DNA of 64,000 nucleotides from Polietes domitor. Lineage: Eukaryota; Arthropoda; Insecta; Diptera; Muscidae. The translations under genes were made by a program, and so were the position numbers. The notes below the pieces were generated by a model. That model was not told where the DNA came from. It ran no database searches and saw only the letters and a list, made by a program, of their open reading frames with translations. The stretch is from NCBI GenBank assembly GCA_947397865.1, contig OX377618.1, positions 155,030,524 to 155,094,523 on the forward strand. The letters run 5' to 3'. How positions within the stretch are numbered: the stretch's first letter is position 1; every line of letters starts with the position of its first letter. This document shows positions 46,041 to 57,900 of this stretch, in pieces.

Positions 46041-47663
46041 ATGGTCGGCTCTCCTAGTATAAAGGAGGTCGTAGTTCCAACGGGAAAGTTGCCTCCAGAT
46101 AAAGTTTCAAATAATCATAAAGAAAAATCTTCCCTTGGCGATTTATTGAGGAACGCTTGTTTCAATGAAGATACATTCTTGGATGACGATACAGGAATGC
46201 CAGGAGCTGCATGCAAAGCGCCTGAAGCTGCAACAATTTCTAACATGCGAACCAACCCTTTGAAAAATGAAACTGGATCTATTCCGAAGAATAGAAATAA
46301 CTTGAAGAAAAACGAAGCTGGGAATAATCCGAGTAAACTGAACATAATAGAGGTAATCAAAGTTCCTGCAGACACCGCATCTGCCAACGCTGTTGAAATG
46401 GATTGTGAGAACCTTCCAGATGTTTCTGATGATGATTTCCGTTTGGTGAGTGGAAAAAGAATGCGGTATAGCAACCATTCAAAATTAGATTGTTCGAGTA
46501 TTGGTAATGACAAGTCAATCGATTTGGCCGATAACCGTGGAAATCGTTATGCCATATTGGGCGATTTGAATATTGAAGGAGTTCCGACTGCTGCCAAGAG
46601 GCCAAATGTAGTCAAAATTAATAATACTAGCGTAGCTGATAAGGTCAAGCCTTTTTGTCCCCCCATTTTTCTATTTAATGTAGATATCGGTAGTCTTGTT
46701 GAACAATTGAAGAATAAGAAAGTAGTCTACAAGATTGTAAACAAGAGCAAAATGAAAAGCAAGCTGTATCTGAGGGATGCTCAAGTGCACTCTGAAATGA
46801 TGCAGCTTCTCAGGGAGAGAAAGGTTGAGTCATATTCGTTTACTCCAAAGGAGTTTAAGAAGACCAGCGTGGTTTTACGAGGTCTTTGGCATAGGACGAG
46901 TGTAGATGCGATTAAGGAGGATTTGGATCGTGTCGCTCCCAATACTGTTGAGTCTGTTTCCAAATTTTCGACTGATTTCTCCAGAAAGAGGAATATTGAT
47001 ACGGGGCTTTTCTTGGTGACCCTTTGTTCTGGAAGAAATGTTAGCGAGATCAGGTCTTTTGGGTATATACTGGATCAACGGATTACATGGGAGTCCCCGA
47101 AGGCTAACATGAAGGTGTCCCAGTGTTGGCGTTGTCAGCAGTGGGGACACATGTCTCGTAATTGCAATAGAGTATATGTTTGCGTGAAGTGCGATGAGAA
47201 GCATGAACCCGGACAATGTAAATTTGTGTCTAATACTGATAATTTACCTTACTGCTCGAACTGTAAGGAACGGGGACACCCCGCCAGTTATCGGGGTTGC
47301 CCAGCTTACGCGAGATATGAGGAAATTAGGAAGAAGTTACGGACACAGACTGTAGAAGTAAGGAAGACGGCTTCGCGGAATGTTTTCAGTGCATTGGACA
47401 ATGCACAATTCGTTGTATCAGGTCAATCATATGCTAGTCACTTTCAAGGCGATGGGACTTCTCGTATTCGGAATTCTGCTCCGAAACCCACATTGATACA
47501 GGAGTTCTTGAAGATTGCACATGCAATATGTCAGCCGGAGGTTATTTCTTTGGAGGCTAAGATTGAGAACTTTATTAGGGGATATAAGAATCTTTCCAAG
47601 ACGGAGGCTAAGGAACAATGTCTTTCTCTACTGGATGAGGTGAAACAGCATTATGGTCCGTAG
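46041..47663 (+). CDS. Non-LTR retrotransposon ORF1 (Gag-like nucleic-acid-binding protein)
   Basis: An intact 540-codon frame; the start is the first ATG after the AT-rich leader. The N-terminal third is polar and low in motif content. A central block (about residues 200-350, with VLRGLWHRTSVDAIKEDL) resembles the PRE_C2HC-type region of jockey-group ORF1. Three zinc knuckles follow: CWRCQQWGHMSRNC (362-375), CVKCDEKHEPGQC (381-393) and CSNCKERGHPASYRGC (405-420). The C-terminal ~120 residues are basic, then acidic. In known relatives this protein coats the element RNA and helps nuclear targeting. The stop lies inside the start of ORF2: ATG at 47653 overlaps the last 11 bases, which suggests coupled translation. 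No lesion is seen. Confidence 0.93.
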   Translation: MVGSPSIKEVVVPTGKLPPDKVSNNHKEKSSLGDLLRNACFNEDTFLDDDTGMPGAACKAPEAATISNMRTNPLKNETGSIPKNRNNLKKNEAGNNPSKLNIIEVIKVPADTASANAVEMDCENLPDVSDDDFRLVSGKRMRYSNHSKLDCSSIGNDKSIDLADNRGNRYAILGDLNIEGVPTAAKRPNVVKINNTSVADKVKPFCPPIFLFNVDIGSLVEQLKNKKVVYKIVNKSKMKSKLYLRDAQVHSEMMQLLRERKVESYSFTPKEFKKTSVVLRGLWHRTSVDAIKEDLDRVAPNTVESVSKFSTDFSRKRNIDTGLFLVTLCSGRNVSEIRSFGYILDQRITWESPKANMKVSQCWRCQQWGHMSRNCNRVYVCVKCDEKHEPGQCKFVSNTDNLPYCSNCKERGHPASYRGCPAYARYEEIRKKLRTQTVEVRKTASRNVFSALDNAQFVVSGQSYASHFQGDGTSRIRNSAPKPTLIQEFLKIAHAICQPEVISLEAKIENFIRGYKNLSKTEAKEQCLSLLDEVKQHYGP

Positions 47664-50586
47664 ATATTTCAATTTATTAACTTTTAACGTAAGATCGCTT
47701 GTTGATGTGAGTCGTAGGATAGATCTTTTGGAGACTTTGGTGGCAAATGACATAGATATTGGGTTTATCCAGGAAACCCATTTGGGGGAAGTTCACAGAA
47801 TTCGGTTGCAGAATTACAACTTTGTGAGGGATGGAAGTTCTCAGGGCGTTGGTATAGTCATTCGTGATTCGTATAAATTCTCTGTGGTGAAAGTTTCAGG
47901 TTTAGGTTTTCCGGGTGTTTTTGTTAGTGTGAACATATTGGTGAACGGCGTTGAGAAGAGCATTTTATTTGGATCTATTTACGTCCCATGTAGTTTTAAC
48001 CGGGCTGGATTTTACGAAGGTCTCTCTAGTTTACGACGTATTGCTCGGGATTATGACGGTACGTGTTTCGGTGGCGATTTCAACGCTAGACATGAGTCAT
48101 GGGGGGACTCCGTGCCCAATACAAATGGAAATTTGTTTTTCAATTGGTTACGGGACTTTTCCTTGGAGTTTGTAAGGTTGACTAATTCTACCCCTTCCTA
48201 CCCGGGGGCATAATCTTTTTTAGACCATTTTCTTATTAGTTCGAATTTGATTAACTCGAGTGACGAGAATTTCCAAATTTCCAGTTTACCTACATTTTCT
48301 GACCATTTCCCAATAAGACTGTATTTAAGACTGCCGGATTTTGAGGTGATATTGAATAGCCCTCGTACTTACACTTCATTCAAGAATACGAATTGGGAAT
48401 CTTTCAGAAGTGATGTGGTGAATGGAATTGTGGATCGCTTCCCGGATTCTAATAGGAATATTTCGAATGGTGAGATTGACGATCATATAGAGGACTTCAC
48501 AGCTATTTTAAATTCAATGAGTGAACGGCATTCAGAGAGGATTGATATTAGGAAAAGAAGATTTGTGGTTTCTGACAGGATTAAGCATATGTATAGGATT
48601 AAATATGGTTGGCAAAGGGAAATGAAGAGAATATTTCATCGGTCATTTAATAGGAGGGACCCGGAATACGTATTACTATCAAAACAGGTTCAATTGCTTG
48701 CCATTATTATTAAGAGGCAGATCGAGATCGAACAAGCTCAGGTCTTTGGTGATAAACTCCGCAGGATAAGACCAGGTCCGACAGCTCATAGGAAAGTGTA
48801 TGGCATAATTGGTTATGGTAGGAATGCGACTTTGGGGCCTCTTTCTGTAGATGGTCAGGTTGTCGATGGCGAAACTGCAAAGTTGGGTGTGTTAAGGGAT
48901 CATTTTTTGAATGTTTATAGTGGTTCAGTTCCGGGACGAGACCTTTCTGAAATTGAGGCTACTATTGATAGTGTTATCTCGGATGCACCACGGAATATTT
49001 GTACATTCACGGCGGAATGTTCGGCACTTAACGTTCGGTCGTGTGACCGGCTGGTCACCTTGGACCAGGTGGTGGAATATTCCAGGGTTTTGAACAACAA
49101 GAGATCGTCGGGATTGGATCATATATCGAACTTCATACTGCGCAGGCTCCCTGTCAAGGCATTTGAATATTTGACCATAATTTTTAACAACTGTTTGAAT
49201 AACTCTTACTTTCCCAGATCATGGAAGATTTCAAAGATTGTTCCCATTCGAAAGAAACCAAATAATAGTGATATAAACAATTTGAGGCCTATTTCCCTTT
49301 TATCAAATATCGGCAAACTTTTTGAATTAGTGATTCGAGATAGGATGGATTTTAACGTAGTCGAAAGTTATATTCCGAGCTTACAATTTGGATTTAGGAA
49401 GGGCCATTCCACTCTTGATGCTTTACTAAAGCTCCACAATGATGTTGTTTCCAATTTGAGGATGCGTCATTGCACGGTAGCTGTTTCTCTGGATGTCGAG
49501 AAAGCATTCGATAGGGCATTTCATAATGGGATTATCTACAAGATGATTCGGATTGGCTTTGACTCATCGATTGTGAGATTATTTTGTAGTTTTTTCGCGG
49601 ATAGGCATTTTTGTGTGCAGCTTGGGGATTTCATTTCAGACTTTGGGGATGTCAGATGCGGAGTGCCTCAGGGTTCAATTTTGGCCCCGCATTTGTATAA
49701 CATTTTTATGAGCGATTTTCCACATTTTGGGTCCAACAGTGTGGGTTTGTTGTACGCAGATGACAGCCTCATTTACGCCCATAATGAATCCCCGATTGGC
49801 GCATTGTGTGATGTTTCGGAACATCTTCGTGAGGTGAAGGAATTTTACGACGATTGGGGTATAAGGATGAATATTTCGAAATGTGAGGCCATCTGTCTTC
49901 GAAACGCGTCGAAGAAGTGCAAGGAATTCGTAGTCCCGGAAAGTAAGCATTTGAGGTTATTCATTGGTGGTGAGGAAATTCCGTTTAAGGAGAGTATCAA
50001 GTATTTAGGTATACATTTCGACAAGTTATTTAAATTTAACAAACATGCCAGATTTGTTACGCAGAAGGCTTACAGGATATTGGGTGCACTTTCTAGGATT
50101 TTGTGGAACAGAAATTTGCCAAGGAATACGAAGCTGATGTTGTATAAGACGACTATAAGGCCTGTCATTTTGTACGGGTTCCCGATATGGTTTCATATAT
50201 CTCCGACGGTCATGAAGGAAATCGAAAAATTGGAACGGAGGGTTTTGAGATTATGTATTGGGAGGAATTTTGAGACATTGACCAATCGATTTTCGAATGC
50301 GTTTGTGTACAGGGAATCGAAGGTTACACCGATCGCTCTTTATGCTTGTGACATCATCAGGAAATTTATTTCCAGGGTCTTTTCTCATGAAAATGATTTT
50401 GTGTCTGGGATATTTGATATGCAAAGGGACTATAGCTGGTCGAATGTGGTCTACCTTTCTCCTGTTGGATTTATGAATGAGGATCCACCTAATTATGACA
50501 TATCCATCTCCATTCGTCCTGGCTTCTATGATCAAGCTCTTCGGGCACACATAGGGGATAACAATTGTTTTTCCGGATTACGCTAA
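47653..50586 (+). pseudogene. Non-LTR retrotransposon ORF2 (endonuclease-reverse transcriptase), one nonsense codon
   Basis: 977 codons in one frame, broken by a single TAA at codon 187 (48211-48213). N-terminal apurinic-like endonuclease: NVRSLVD (9-15), FIQETHLG with Glu41, GGDFNARHESWGD with Asp142, FSDHFPIRL with Asp217-His218. The stop falls between the GDFN and SDH motifs, just before SFLDHFLIS. Reverse transcriptase: WKISKIVPIRKK (from ~525), LRPISLLSNIGKLFE, FGFRKGHSTLDALLKL, SLDVEKAFD with Asp614, CGVPQGSILAPHLYN, LLYADDSLIYA (YADD 701-704), IKYLGIHFD. There is no RNase H or C-terminal CCHC. The protein would nick target DNA and prime cDNA synthesis there. As it stands only the endonuclease half or an internally restarted RT could be made. 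Confidence 0.93.
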
Positions 50587-51094
50587 GTCTGGTGCCAGGT
50601 TCGGCCTTTAGTGTCGGGATCTGTCGGGGCATATGTATAAAAATTGGGGAGAATTCATACCAGTTTTGTGGCATACGTGCTGGTTGATTCCGGGCTTCGG
50701 TTGGACATGGCAGGAGACTTTGGTGATTGTTCTTCCTTTCCTTTCTTTTCGTTTTCATTTGGCTTTTGTATTCTTTTTTTTTCTTTTTGTTTTATTATTT
50801 TTTTTTAATCCTTTAATTTTAGTTTAGTATTAAGTATAGATTTAAGCGTACTTTTAAGATTTACTCTTACACCATTGACAGTCCCGGGAGCAAGGGCGTT
50901 TCTCATTTATGTATGTAATCATAGTCAACAATAACATGTAAGAAGCATGTCGCTGTATATATTATTATAGTACATTGGGATAATACGTTATAGTCTTAAG
51001 AAATTTCTTTTGTCATAGTATAGTTTTTTCCTAGTCTGTATTCGTATTAATGTTTTCGAAAAAAGGCTCAACAAATAAACTTAAACTTAAACTT
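50587..51094 (+). other. 3' UTR and tail of the non-LTR element
   Basis: About 500 bp, T-rich near 50745-50825, with no frame. It ends in AATAAACTTAAACTTAAACTT just before the duplication. AATAAA at 51074 could serve as a polyadenylation signal but lies within the tail itself. Confidence 0.7.
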
Positions 51095-51105
51095 CCGTTT
51101 GTAAC
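51095..51105 (+). repeat. Target-site duplication, right copy
   Basis: CCGTTTGTAAC directly after the tail, matching 45882-45892. Confidence 0.92.
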
Positions 51106-51908
51106 ACCTTAAAATATTCATCGGAGAATCCATAAAGTTCTGGGTCGTGGTAAAATTCTAAGACGATCTAGACATGTCTTTCTGTCTGTTGAAAGCACGA
51201 TAGCGGCCGAACGAAATGAGCTAGGAGGTTCAAATTTTTCCTAAATGTATCTTATGGTAGTAGATCGGTTGGGATTGATAGTGGTCGAAATAGGCCCAGA
51301 GGGAAACATTTTTCCCACACAAGGACCCCACAATACCCTTAATATTTAGAGTATTTCAGCCTCTTTTTTGAACATATAAGCTTGTATTTACTTGATATTT
51401 ACAATGCGCATTCCCTTTATAGTAAAAAAGGGCACCATAGAGTGATTTTTATTTGTAGGTGGCGAAATGGACAAAGAGGGATAAAAATGGTACCTATCAA
51501 ACGACATCAAATAGAAACACGAAATTTGGTGTGTACATTCCTCTAATAGAGTAGATACATAATATAGAAGTATTTTTTCTAAATTCGTACTTCTAAGGGG
51601 TTAAATGGGGATAGACGGATAAATATAGTACCAACTAGAAGGATACAGCTAGAATGATGAAATTCTGTGTGTACACAGAATTGCATAGACACGTTAAATA
51701 TATAGATTTTCGAAATTCGTACTTTTAAGGGGTAAAATACGAAAAAGGGGATAAAAATGGTACCAAACAAATGGATGCAGCTAGAACCTTGAAATTCGCT
51801 GTACACATTCCTCTGACTGAGTAGACAAAAAATAAATAAAAAGGTTTTTCCAAATTCGTACTTTCAAGGGATTCAATGGGAGCAGAGAGATAAAAATGGT
51901 ACCAACTA

Positions 51909-52527
51909 AAGGGTGATTTTTTAAGAGCTTGATAACTTTTTTTTTAAAAAAAACGCATAAAATTTGCAAAATCTCATTGGTTCTTTATTTGAAACGTTAG
52001 ATTGGTCCATGACATTTACTTTTTGAAGATAATTTCATTTAAATGTTGACCGCAGCTGCGTCTTAGGTGGTCCATCCGCTTAGTCCAATTTTGGCATTTC
52101 CACGTTTTTGAGTAACAGAGACCCAATTGGTGCGAACGGCGACGAATCGAAAATTGGTGGTCATCATTAATACTGGCCGATACAGCTGCGATATTTTCTT
52201 CAGTTCGCACTCTACGTAAGCGTGTTGGTGGTTTAATGTCCAACAATGTAAATTTGGTGCGAAATTTAGTCACAATAGCCCGAATAGCCGCTTCAGTGGG
52301 TCGATTAAACTGACCATAAAATGGAAGCGCGCAATGAACTTTCTTAACAGAGCACGCATTTTGATAATAAAATTCAATAATTTGCAAGCGTTGTTCGTTT
52401 GTAAGACGATTCATGATGAAATGTCAAAGCATACTGAGCATCTTTCTCTTTGACACCATGTCTGAAATCCCACGTGATCTGTCAAATACTAATGCATGAA
52501 AATCCTAACCTCAAAAAAATCACTCTT
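51909..52527 (-). mobile_element. Deleted Tc1/mariner derivative, copy 2 (619 bp)
   Basis: AAGGGTGATTTTTTAA at the left and AAAAAAATCACTCTT at the right, flanked by TA (51907-51908 and 52528-52529). Same internal deletion as the element at 36206. Inserted in copy B11. Confidence 0.88.
52016..52414 (-). CDS. 132-residue HTH-only mariner transposase derivative
   Basis: Minus-strand ATG at 52414 opens MNRLTNEQRLQIIEFYYQ, with SVKKVHCALPFYGQFNRP and RAIVTKFRTKF forming the first DNA-binding module. VRTEENIAAVSASI and the start of a second module (FSIRRRSHQLGLCYS) follow, and the deletion then joins in frame to the C-terminal tail LRRSCGQHLNEIIFKK. No catalytic Asp motif remains. The frame is unbroken, so a small DNA-binding protein could in principle be made, able to bind family ends without cutting. 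Whether it is expressed is unknown; it may simply be a young copy of a MITE-like element. Confidence 0.7.
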   Translation of the reverse strand: MNRLTNEQRLQIIEFYYQNACSVKKVHCALPFYGQFNRPTEAAIRAIVTKFRTKFTLLDIKPPTRLRRVRTEENIAAVSASINDDHQFSIRRRSHQLGLCYSKTWKCQNWTKRMDHLRRSCGQHLNEIIFKK

Positions 52528-53300
52528 TAGAAGGCTACAGCTAGAATGATGAAATTCGCGTTAAATACATAGATTATCAAAAGTTGTACTTTTAAGGGGT
52601 AAAATGGGAAAAAGGGGATAAAAACGGTACCAACAAAATGGTCGCTGATAGAATCATGGAATTCGGTGTATACATTCCTCTGACTGCATAGCCACGTAAA
52701 ATAATTTGTTCGTACCTTTTTTATTGTTTTTACGAGAAAAAATGGTAGAATCATGAAGTTGTCTGTGTACTGTACTGTGTACGTGAGAGATAAGGTATTT
52801 TCAAAATTTATACTTTTGAAATTAAAATAGGATGGAAATACAACCAACCAAACGGCTGTAGCTGAAAATATTTAGGGTATTTTTGAATGCTGCCTTATAT
52901 TTACTTTATGAATTGAAGTATTATTTCCATTATATATACATAGTATATAAATATTGGTAGCCTTGGCTTATGATTTAAATTTATGATTTTCATACAGTTA
53001 AAATTTGTTGCGGACATTCATCTTGTAGCTTGAAAGCACCACAAAGAAAATAAAAGTTTTAGCTGGCGAAATGGGACAAAAAGGGATACAAATTTTGCCA
53101 ATGATAAGACAATAGCGAGAGATATTAAATATGTAATGTACATCCCTCTAATTGCGTAGATACGTAAAATAGAGGGATTTTTCGAAATTCGTACTTTTAA
53201 GGGATATAATTGTAAAAGAGGGATAAAAATGGGACCTACCAAGCCGCTGTAGTTGAAATCATGAAATTCGGTGTACAGAATCTGACTATGAAGAATTATT

Positions 53301-54900
53301 ATCGGAATTTCCTTCAAAACAAGGTATAACACATTAAAATCGGTAAAGTCTTTCAGGAGTTACAGGCGATTGAATCAACACACCTTTTTAGTAGTATTTT
53401 TTCACTTTTAAATAGGTCATACATAACTCGTGAACAAAATTTTTCAATTTTTTTCCAAAAATACGTATACAATAATTTTATGAGAAGAATACATACACAA
53501 AATTTCAAAACAATAGCATCTATCGAAATTGTCAACGACAATGCCATGTGCAGTACTTTCTACTACTGGGTAGGTGCGCTGCAACCCACTGTAGCACGCG
53601 TCCAAGTTATAATAATAGATTACTGTCTTCTGATTTTTTAATATTAAAAGTCCATTGCAATTTCACACAAAAACAAACACATATGCTGTCACACATGTCG
53701 ATAACAGAATTGAATTTATAGGCATTCCTACTGAAGTGTGCCTAGAGACTGAATCACAATTTGGCGGTGATTTGTGGATAAAACATTTTTGTCTTTCCGC
53801 TATGGCACATTCGAAACAGTATTTAAATTTCATACATTTCCCCCCAAAACCCAAAAATCTGCCTTCAATTTATGTGGACACTTTAAAAGTGGCTGCAAAC
53901 AAAAATCTATTATCGAGGTTAAGTGCTTCGCATATTTCCAGCCATCTTCGTCGCCTTCGCTTCCACACACAAGTCCAAAACGTAAACATTAATAAATAAA
54001 ATGCTTAATATACCAAAAAGAAAGCGAGAGAAAAAAAATAATAAAACGGAAGAACACACCATAAATTCTATGTTGTCCTTCGAGGATAACCAATATTTAC
54101 CTTAGAGCTTTAAGGATAAGCCATAGATAGATACGACAGCACAGCACAGACCAGACCAGAACATGCATTATGGGCCACAAAAAGACGAACAGAACTAATA
54201 AAGTCTCGAAATTGAATGTAAAGGAAAAATATATGCATATCCACACGCATACACCGAACATACCACACTCACACACATACCCACCACTCTACTTCAAACA
54301 ACATAGCCCCCCCGTAAGGAGTATGAAAATCATCTACGTACTCAGACTCCTGGCCCACACCACAAACATCGAACCTATGAAATCCACACTAACGCAAAAT
54401 CCTCGAGTAAGCACTAGCTAGACCCATATACTCTGGGTTGTGGCAGAGATAAGAGCTGCCCTGCCACTAAAAACGAAAAGTAGCGGCAACAACATCAGCC
54501 GCAATAAGCTTCCAAAACAATACTAATTAATTCAAAACACAGCTCACAGCAATTTTCTTTTAATTTTTGTTTTTGGCAGCAAATTTTATGCCAGCAACAG
54601 ACAGTGCGTCGCACAAGAAGGTTTCTTGTGAAAATTTTTGGAAAAGAATTCGAAAGCCAGGAGATTTTGTGTTTGGTAATGGAAAGGACGAGAACTATAC
54701 ACACTTTGGTCATATACACATTACATATCCTGTGAGGGGCTAACTCATCAGAGGACCATTTTGTCATCTGCTGTATATATGTTTACTTGTTTGCAAATTT
54801 ATATACACCCGAAGACCTCGGTGTTATTAATTTGTGTGATTGACTCACACAGATAAAATATTTTTAATGATTACATTAATCATACTCTGGAGTGTAGGAT
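53301..54900. other. Low-repeat noncoding stretch
   Basis: No A/B/E family signal. It contains CACACACGC-like words (54241-54300), CAGCACAGCACAGACCAGAC (54139-54160) and a C-run at about 54307. Open frames of 60-114 codons (for example 53655-53999) lack motifs or a plausible gene context. Possibly intronic or intergenic host sequence. Confidence 0.45.
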
Positions 54901-54904
54901 CAAC

Positions 54905-57900
54905 TTTATATACCCTCCACCATGGATTGCAGTCCACAGAGGTTGTCGGTTTTCGTAGAAGTGCAGTAATATTACAGGAAAATATAATTTTTTTAATATA
55001 GCCAAACCAAAACAAATACAAATATTGAAAAAATAATTTTATAAATAAAAAAATATATATTATTATTTCAAACCACGCTTATAAGGCAAGGCTACCAATA
55101 CGTCAATTCAAAAAATAAATATTCTTATATTTATATTTTCCAAAAGCTTTAATACCATAAATATTGGTAGATAGTGGGTGCTACAGTTGGTTGTATTTCC
55201 ATTCTATTTTAATTCCAAAAGTACAAATTTTGAAAATACATTATCAGACGTACATAGTGCAAAATAACCTAACTTCATGATTCAACCAATTTTTGCCGTA
55301 AAAGAAAAATTACGAATTTGGAAAAATCTTTCTATTTTACGTGTGTATGCACTCAGAGGAATGTATACACCGAATTCCAATTCCAATTTCTACGCAATTA
55401 GAATTTCATTATTCTAGCTGTAGTCGTTTAGTTGGTACTATTTTAATCCCTCTGTACCATTGTATCGCTTAAAAGTACGAATCTCAAAAAATCCGTTTAT
55501 TTTCCGTGTCTACGCAGTCAGAGGAATGTATACTCCGAATTTCATGACTCTAGCTGCGGTCATTTGGTTGGTACTATTTTTATCCCCTTTTTCTATTTTG
55601 ACCCCAAAAAACACGAATTTCGAAAAATCCGTTTTTTTCGTGTCTACATAGTCAGAGGAATATATACTCCGAATTTCATGACTCTAGCTGCGGTCAGGTG
55701 ATTGGTACTATTTTTATCCCCTTTTTTCATGCTAACCCCAAAAAGTACGAATTTTGAAAAATCCGTGTATTTTACTTGTCTATTCTATCAGAGGAATGTA
55801 TACACCGAATTTCATTATTCTAGGTCCAGCCGTTTGGTTGGTACTATTTTTATCCCTCTATTCCCATTTACCCCTTAAAAGTACGAATTTGGAAAAAACT
55901 TTTATATTATGTATCTACTCAATTAGAGGAATGTACACACCGAATTTCGTTTTTATACCCTCCACCTCCAGGATGGGGGTATATTCACTTTGTCATTCCG
56001 TTTGTAACACCTTGAAATATTCATCTGAGACCCCATAAAGTATATATATTCTGGGTCGTAGTAAAATTCTAAGACGATATAGCCATGTCCGTCTGTCTGT
56101 TGAAAGCACGAAAGCGGCCGAACGAAATGAGCTAGGAAGTTCAAATTTTTCCTAAATGTGTCTTATGGTCGTAGATCGGTTGGGATTGAAAGTGGACGAA
56201 ATCGGCCCAGAGGGAAAAATTGTTCCCTCACAAGGACTGAAAATACCCCTAATATTTAGAGTATTTCAGCATGTTTTTTGAACATATTAGCTTGTATTTA
56301 CTTGATATTTGCAATGCGCATTTCCTTTATAGCTTCAAAGGGCACCATAGAGTGATTTTTATTTGTAGGGGGCGAAATGGGACAAAAGGGATAAAAATGG
56401 TACCTATCAAACGACAACAGATAGAAACACGAAATTTGGCGTATACATTCCTCTAATAGAGTAGATACATAATATAAAAGTATTTTTTCTAAATTCGTAC
56501 TTTTAAGGGGTTAAATGGGGATAGAGGGATAAAAATAGTACCAACCTAACGGCTGCACCTAGAATAACGAAATTCGATATATACATTTCTCTGATTGCGT
56601 AGACACGTAAAATAAAAGAACTTTCCAAAATTCGTACTTTTTGGGGTTCAAATGGAAAAAGAGGATAAAAATAGTACCTACTAAATGACAGCAGCTAGAA
56701 CCATGAAATTCGGAGTATACGTTCCTCTGACTGCGTAGACACGAAAAATATTTTGTTTTCCAAATTCGTACTTTATTTTGTTGCTTTTATGACAAAAAAT
56801 GGTAGAATCATGAAGTTGTCTTATACTGCGTACGTGAGAGATAAGGTATTTTCAAAATTTATACTTTTGAAATTAAAATAGGATGGAAATACAACCAACC
56901 AAACGACTGTAGCTGAAAATACACTCTCTATCCACCAATATTTAGGGTATTTATGATTGCTGCCTTATATTTACTTTATAAATTGAAGTATTATTTCTAT
57001 TATGTATACATAGTATAAAAATATTGGTAGCCTTGGCTTATTAATTAAATTTCTTATTTTCATACAGTTAAAATTTGTTGCGGACATTCCTCATAAAAGT
57101 TTTAGCGGGCGAAATTGGACAAAAAGGGATAAAATATGGTACCAATGATACGACAACAGCTAGAATCATGAAATTCGGTGTGTACATCCCTCTAATTGCA
57201 TAGACACGAAAAATAGAGGGATTTTTCGAAATTCGTACTTTTTAAGGATATAATTAAAAAGATGGATAAAAATGGGACCTACAAAACCGCTGAAGTTGAA
57301 ATCATGAAATTCGTTCTGACTATGAATACTCGAAAAAGGGTTTTTTCGAAATTTGTACATTTGGGCGGAGAATGGGGCAAATGGGGATATCTTTAAAATT
57401 TATACTTTTCTTATCACTTTGTCTGTATCTAAAAATGCTTCTTTCTAATGGCGACTGACAATCGCCAATATTTAGGCATGTTCACTTTCACAATTTCAGC
57501 ATTTTATTTATATATAGTAGTCGATTTTAAACAGTGCGCATAAGTATACATTATAGTTTGAAATAGTAAACAAATATAATAATGTGCATACAAATATCAC
57601 AATTTTCGTAATATGGTACTGCACTTTAATCTGCTGGTAATACTGTGCAATGCACTCCTTGGTGGAGGGTATATAAGATTCGGCCCGGCCGAACTTAACG
57701 CCTTCTTACTTGTTCTAGCTGTTGTCGTTTAATATGTACCATTTTTATCCCTTTTTTGCCCCATTTCACCCCCTACAAATAAGAATCACTTTATGGTGCA
57801 CGTTTTTGCTATATACAGACATATTAAAAAACATACTTAAATAAGCTAAAATATTAGGGATTATTATGGGTATTTTTAATCCTTGTGAGGGAAATTTTTT

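Larger units (their letters stand above)
45893..51094 (+). mobile_element. Jockey-superfamily non-LTR retrotransposon, near full length (5202 bp)
   Basis: Bounded by an 11-bp target duplication. 5' UTR 45893-46040, ORF1 46041-47663, ORF2 47653-50586, 3' UTR 50587-51094. It ends in AAATAAACTTAAACTTAAACTT, a short repeat tail in place of plain poly-A. No RNase H region follows the RT. The complete 5' end and clean duplication mean it inserted as a full-length copy fairly recently. It would move by target-primed reverse transcription. Clade is probably Jockey, judged on the ORF1 zinc knuckles and absence of RNase H. Confidence 0.92.
45838..53300 (-). mobile_element. Family B-prime element, copy B11, split twice
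   Basis: Pieces are 45838-45892, 51095-51908 and 52528-about 53300. The first opens ATACCCTCCACCTCCAGGAT; the last shares the GTTGCGGACATTC and 'gaaattcggtgtacag' blocks with 57060-57320. A 5.2-kb non-LTR element and a 619-bp mariner derivative lie inside it. The hairpin end is missing. Confidence 0.65.

Noticed and set aside
46357..46605. Minus-strand frames within the non-LTR ORFs (46115-47618, 48915-50758)
   Set aside because: They are antisense shadows of clearly coding ORF1 and ORF2 with recognisable domains on the plus strand.
53655..53999. 114-codon frame in a repeat-poor stretch, considered as a host gene
   Set aside because: No recognisable domain, no convincing start context, overlapping frames on both strands, and composition like noncoding DNA.
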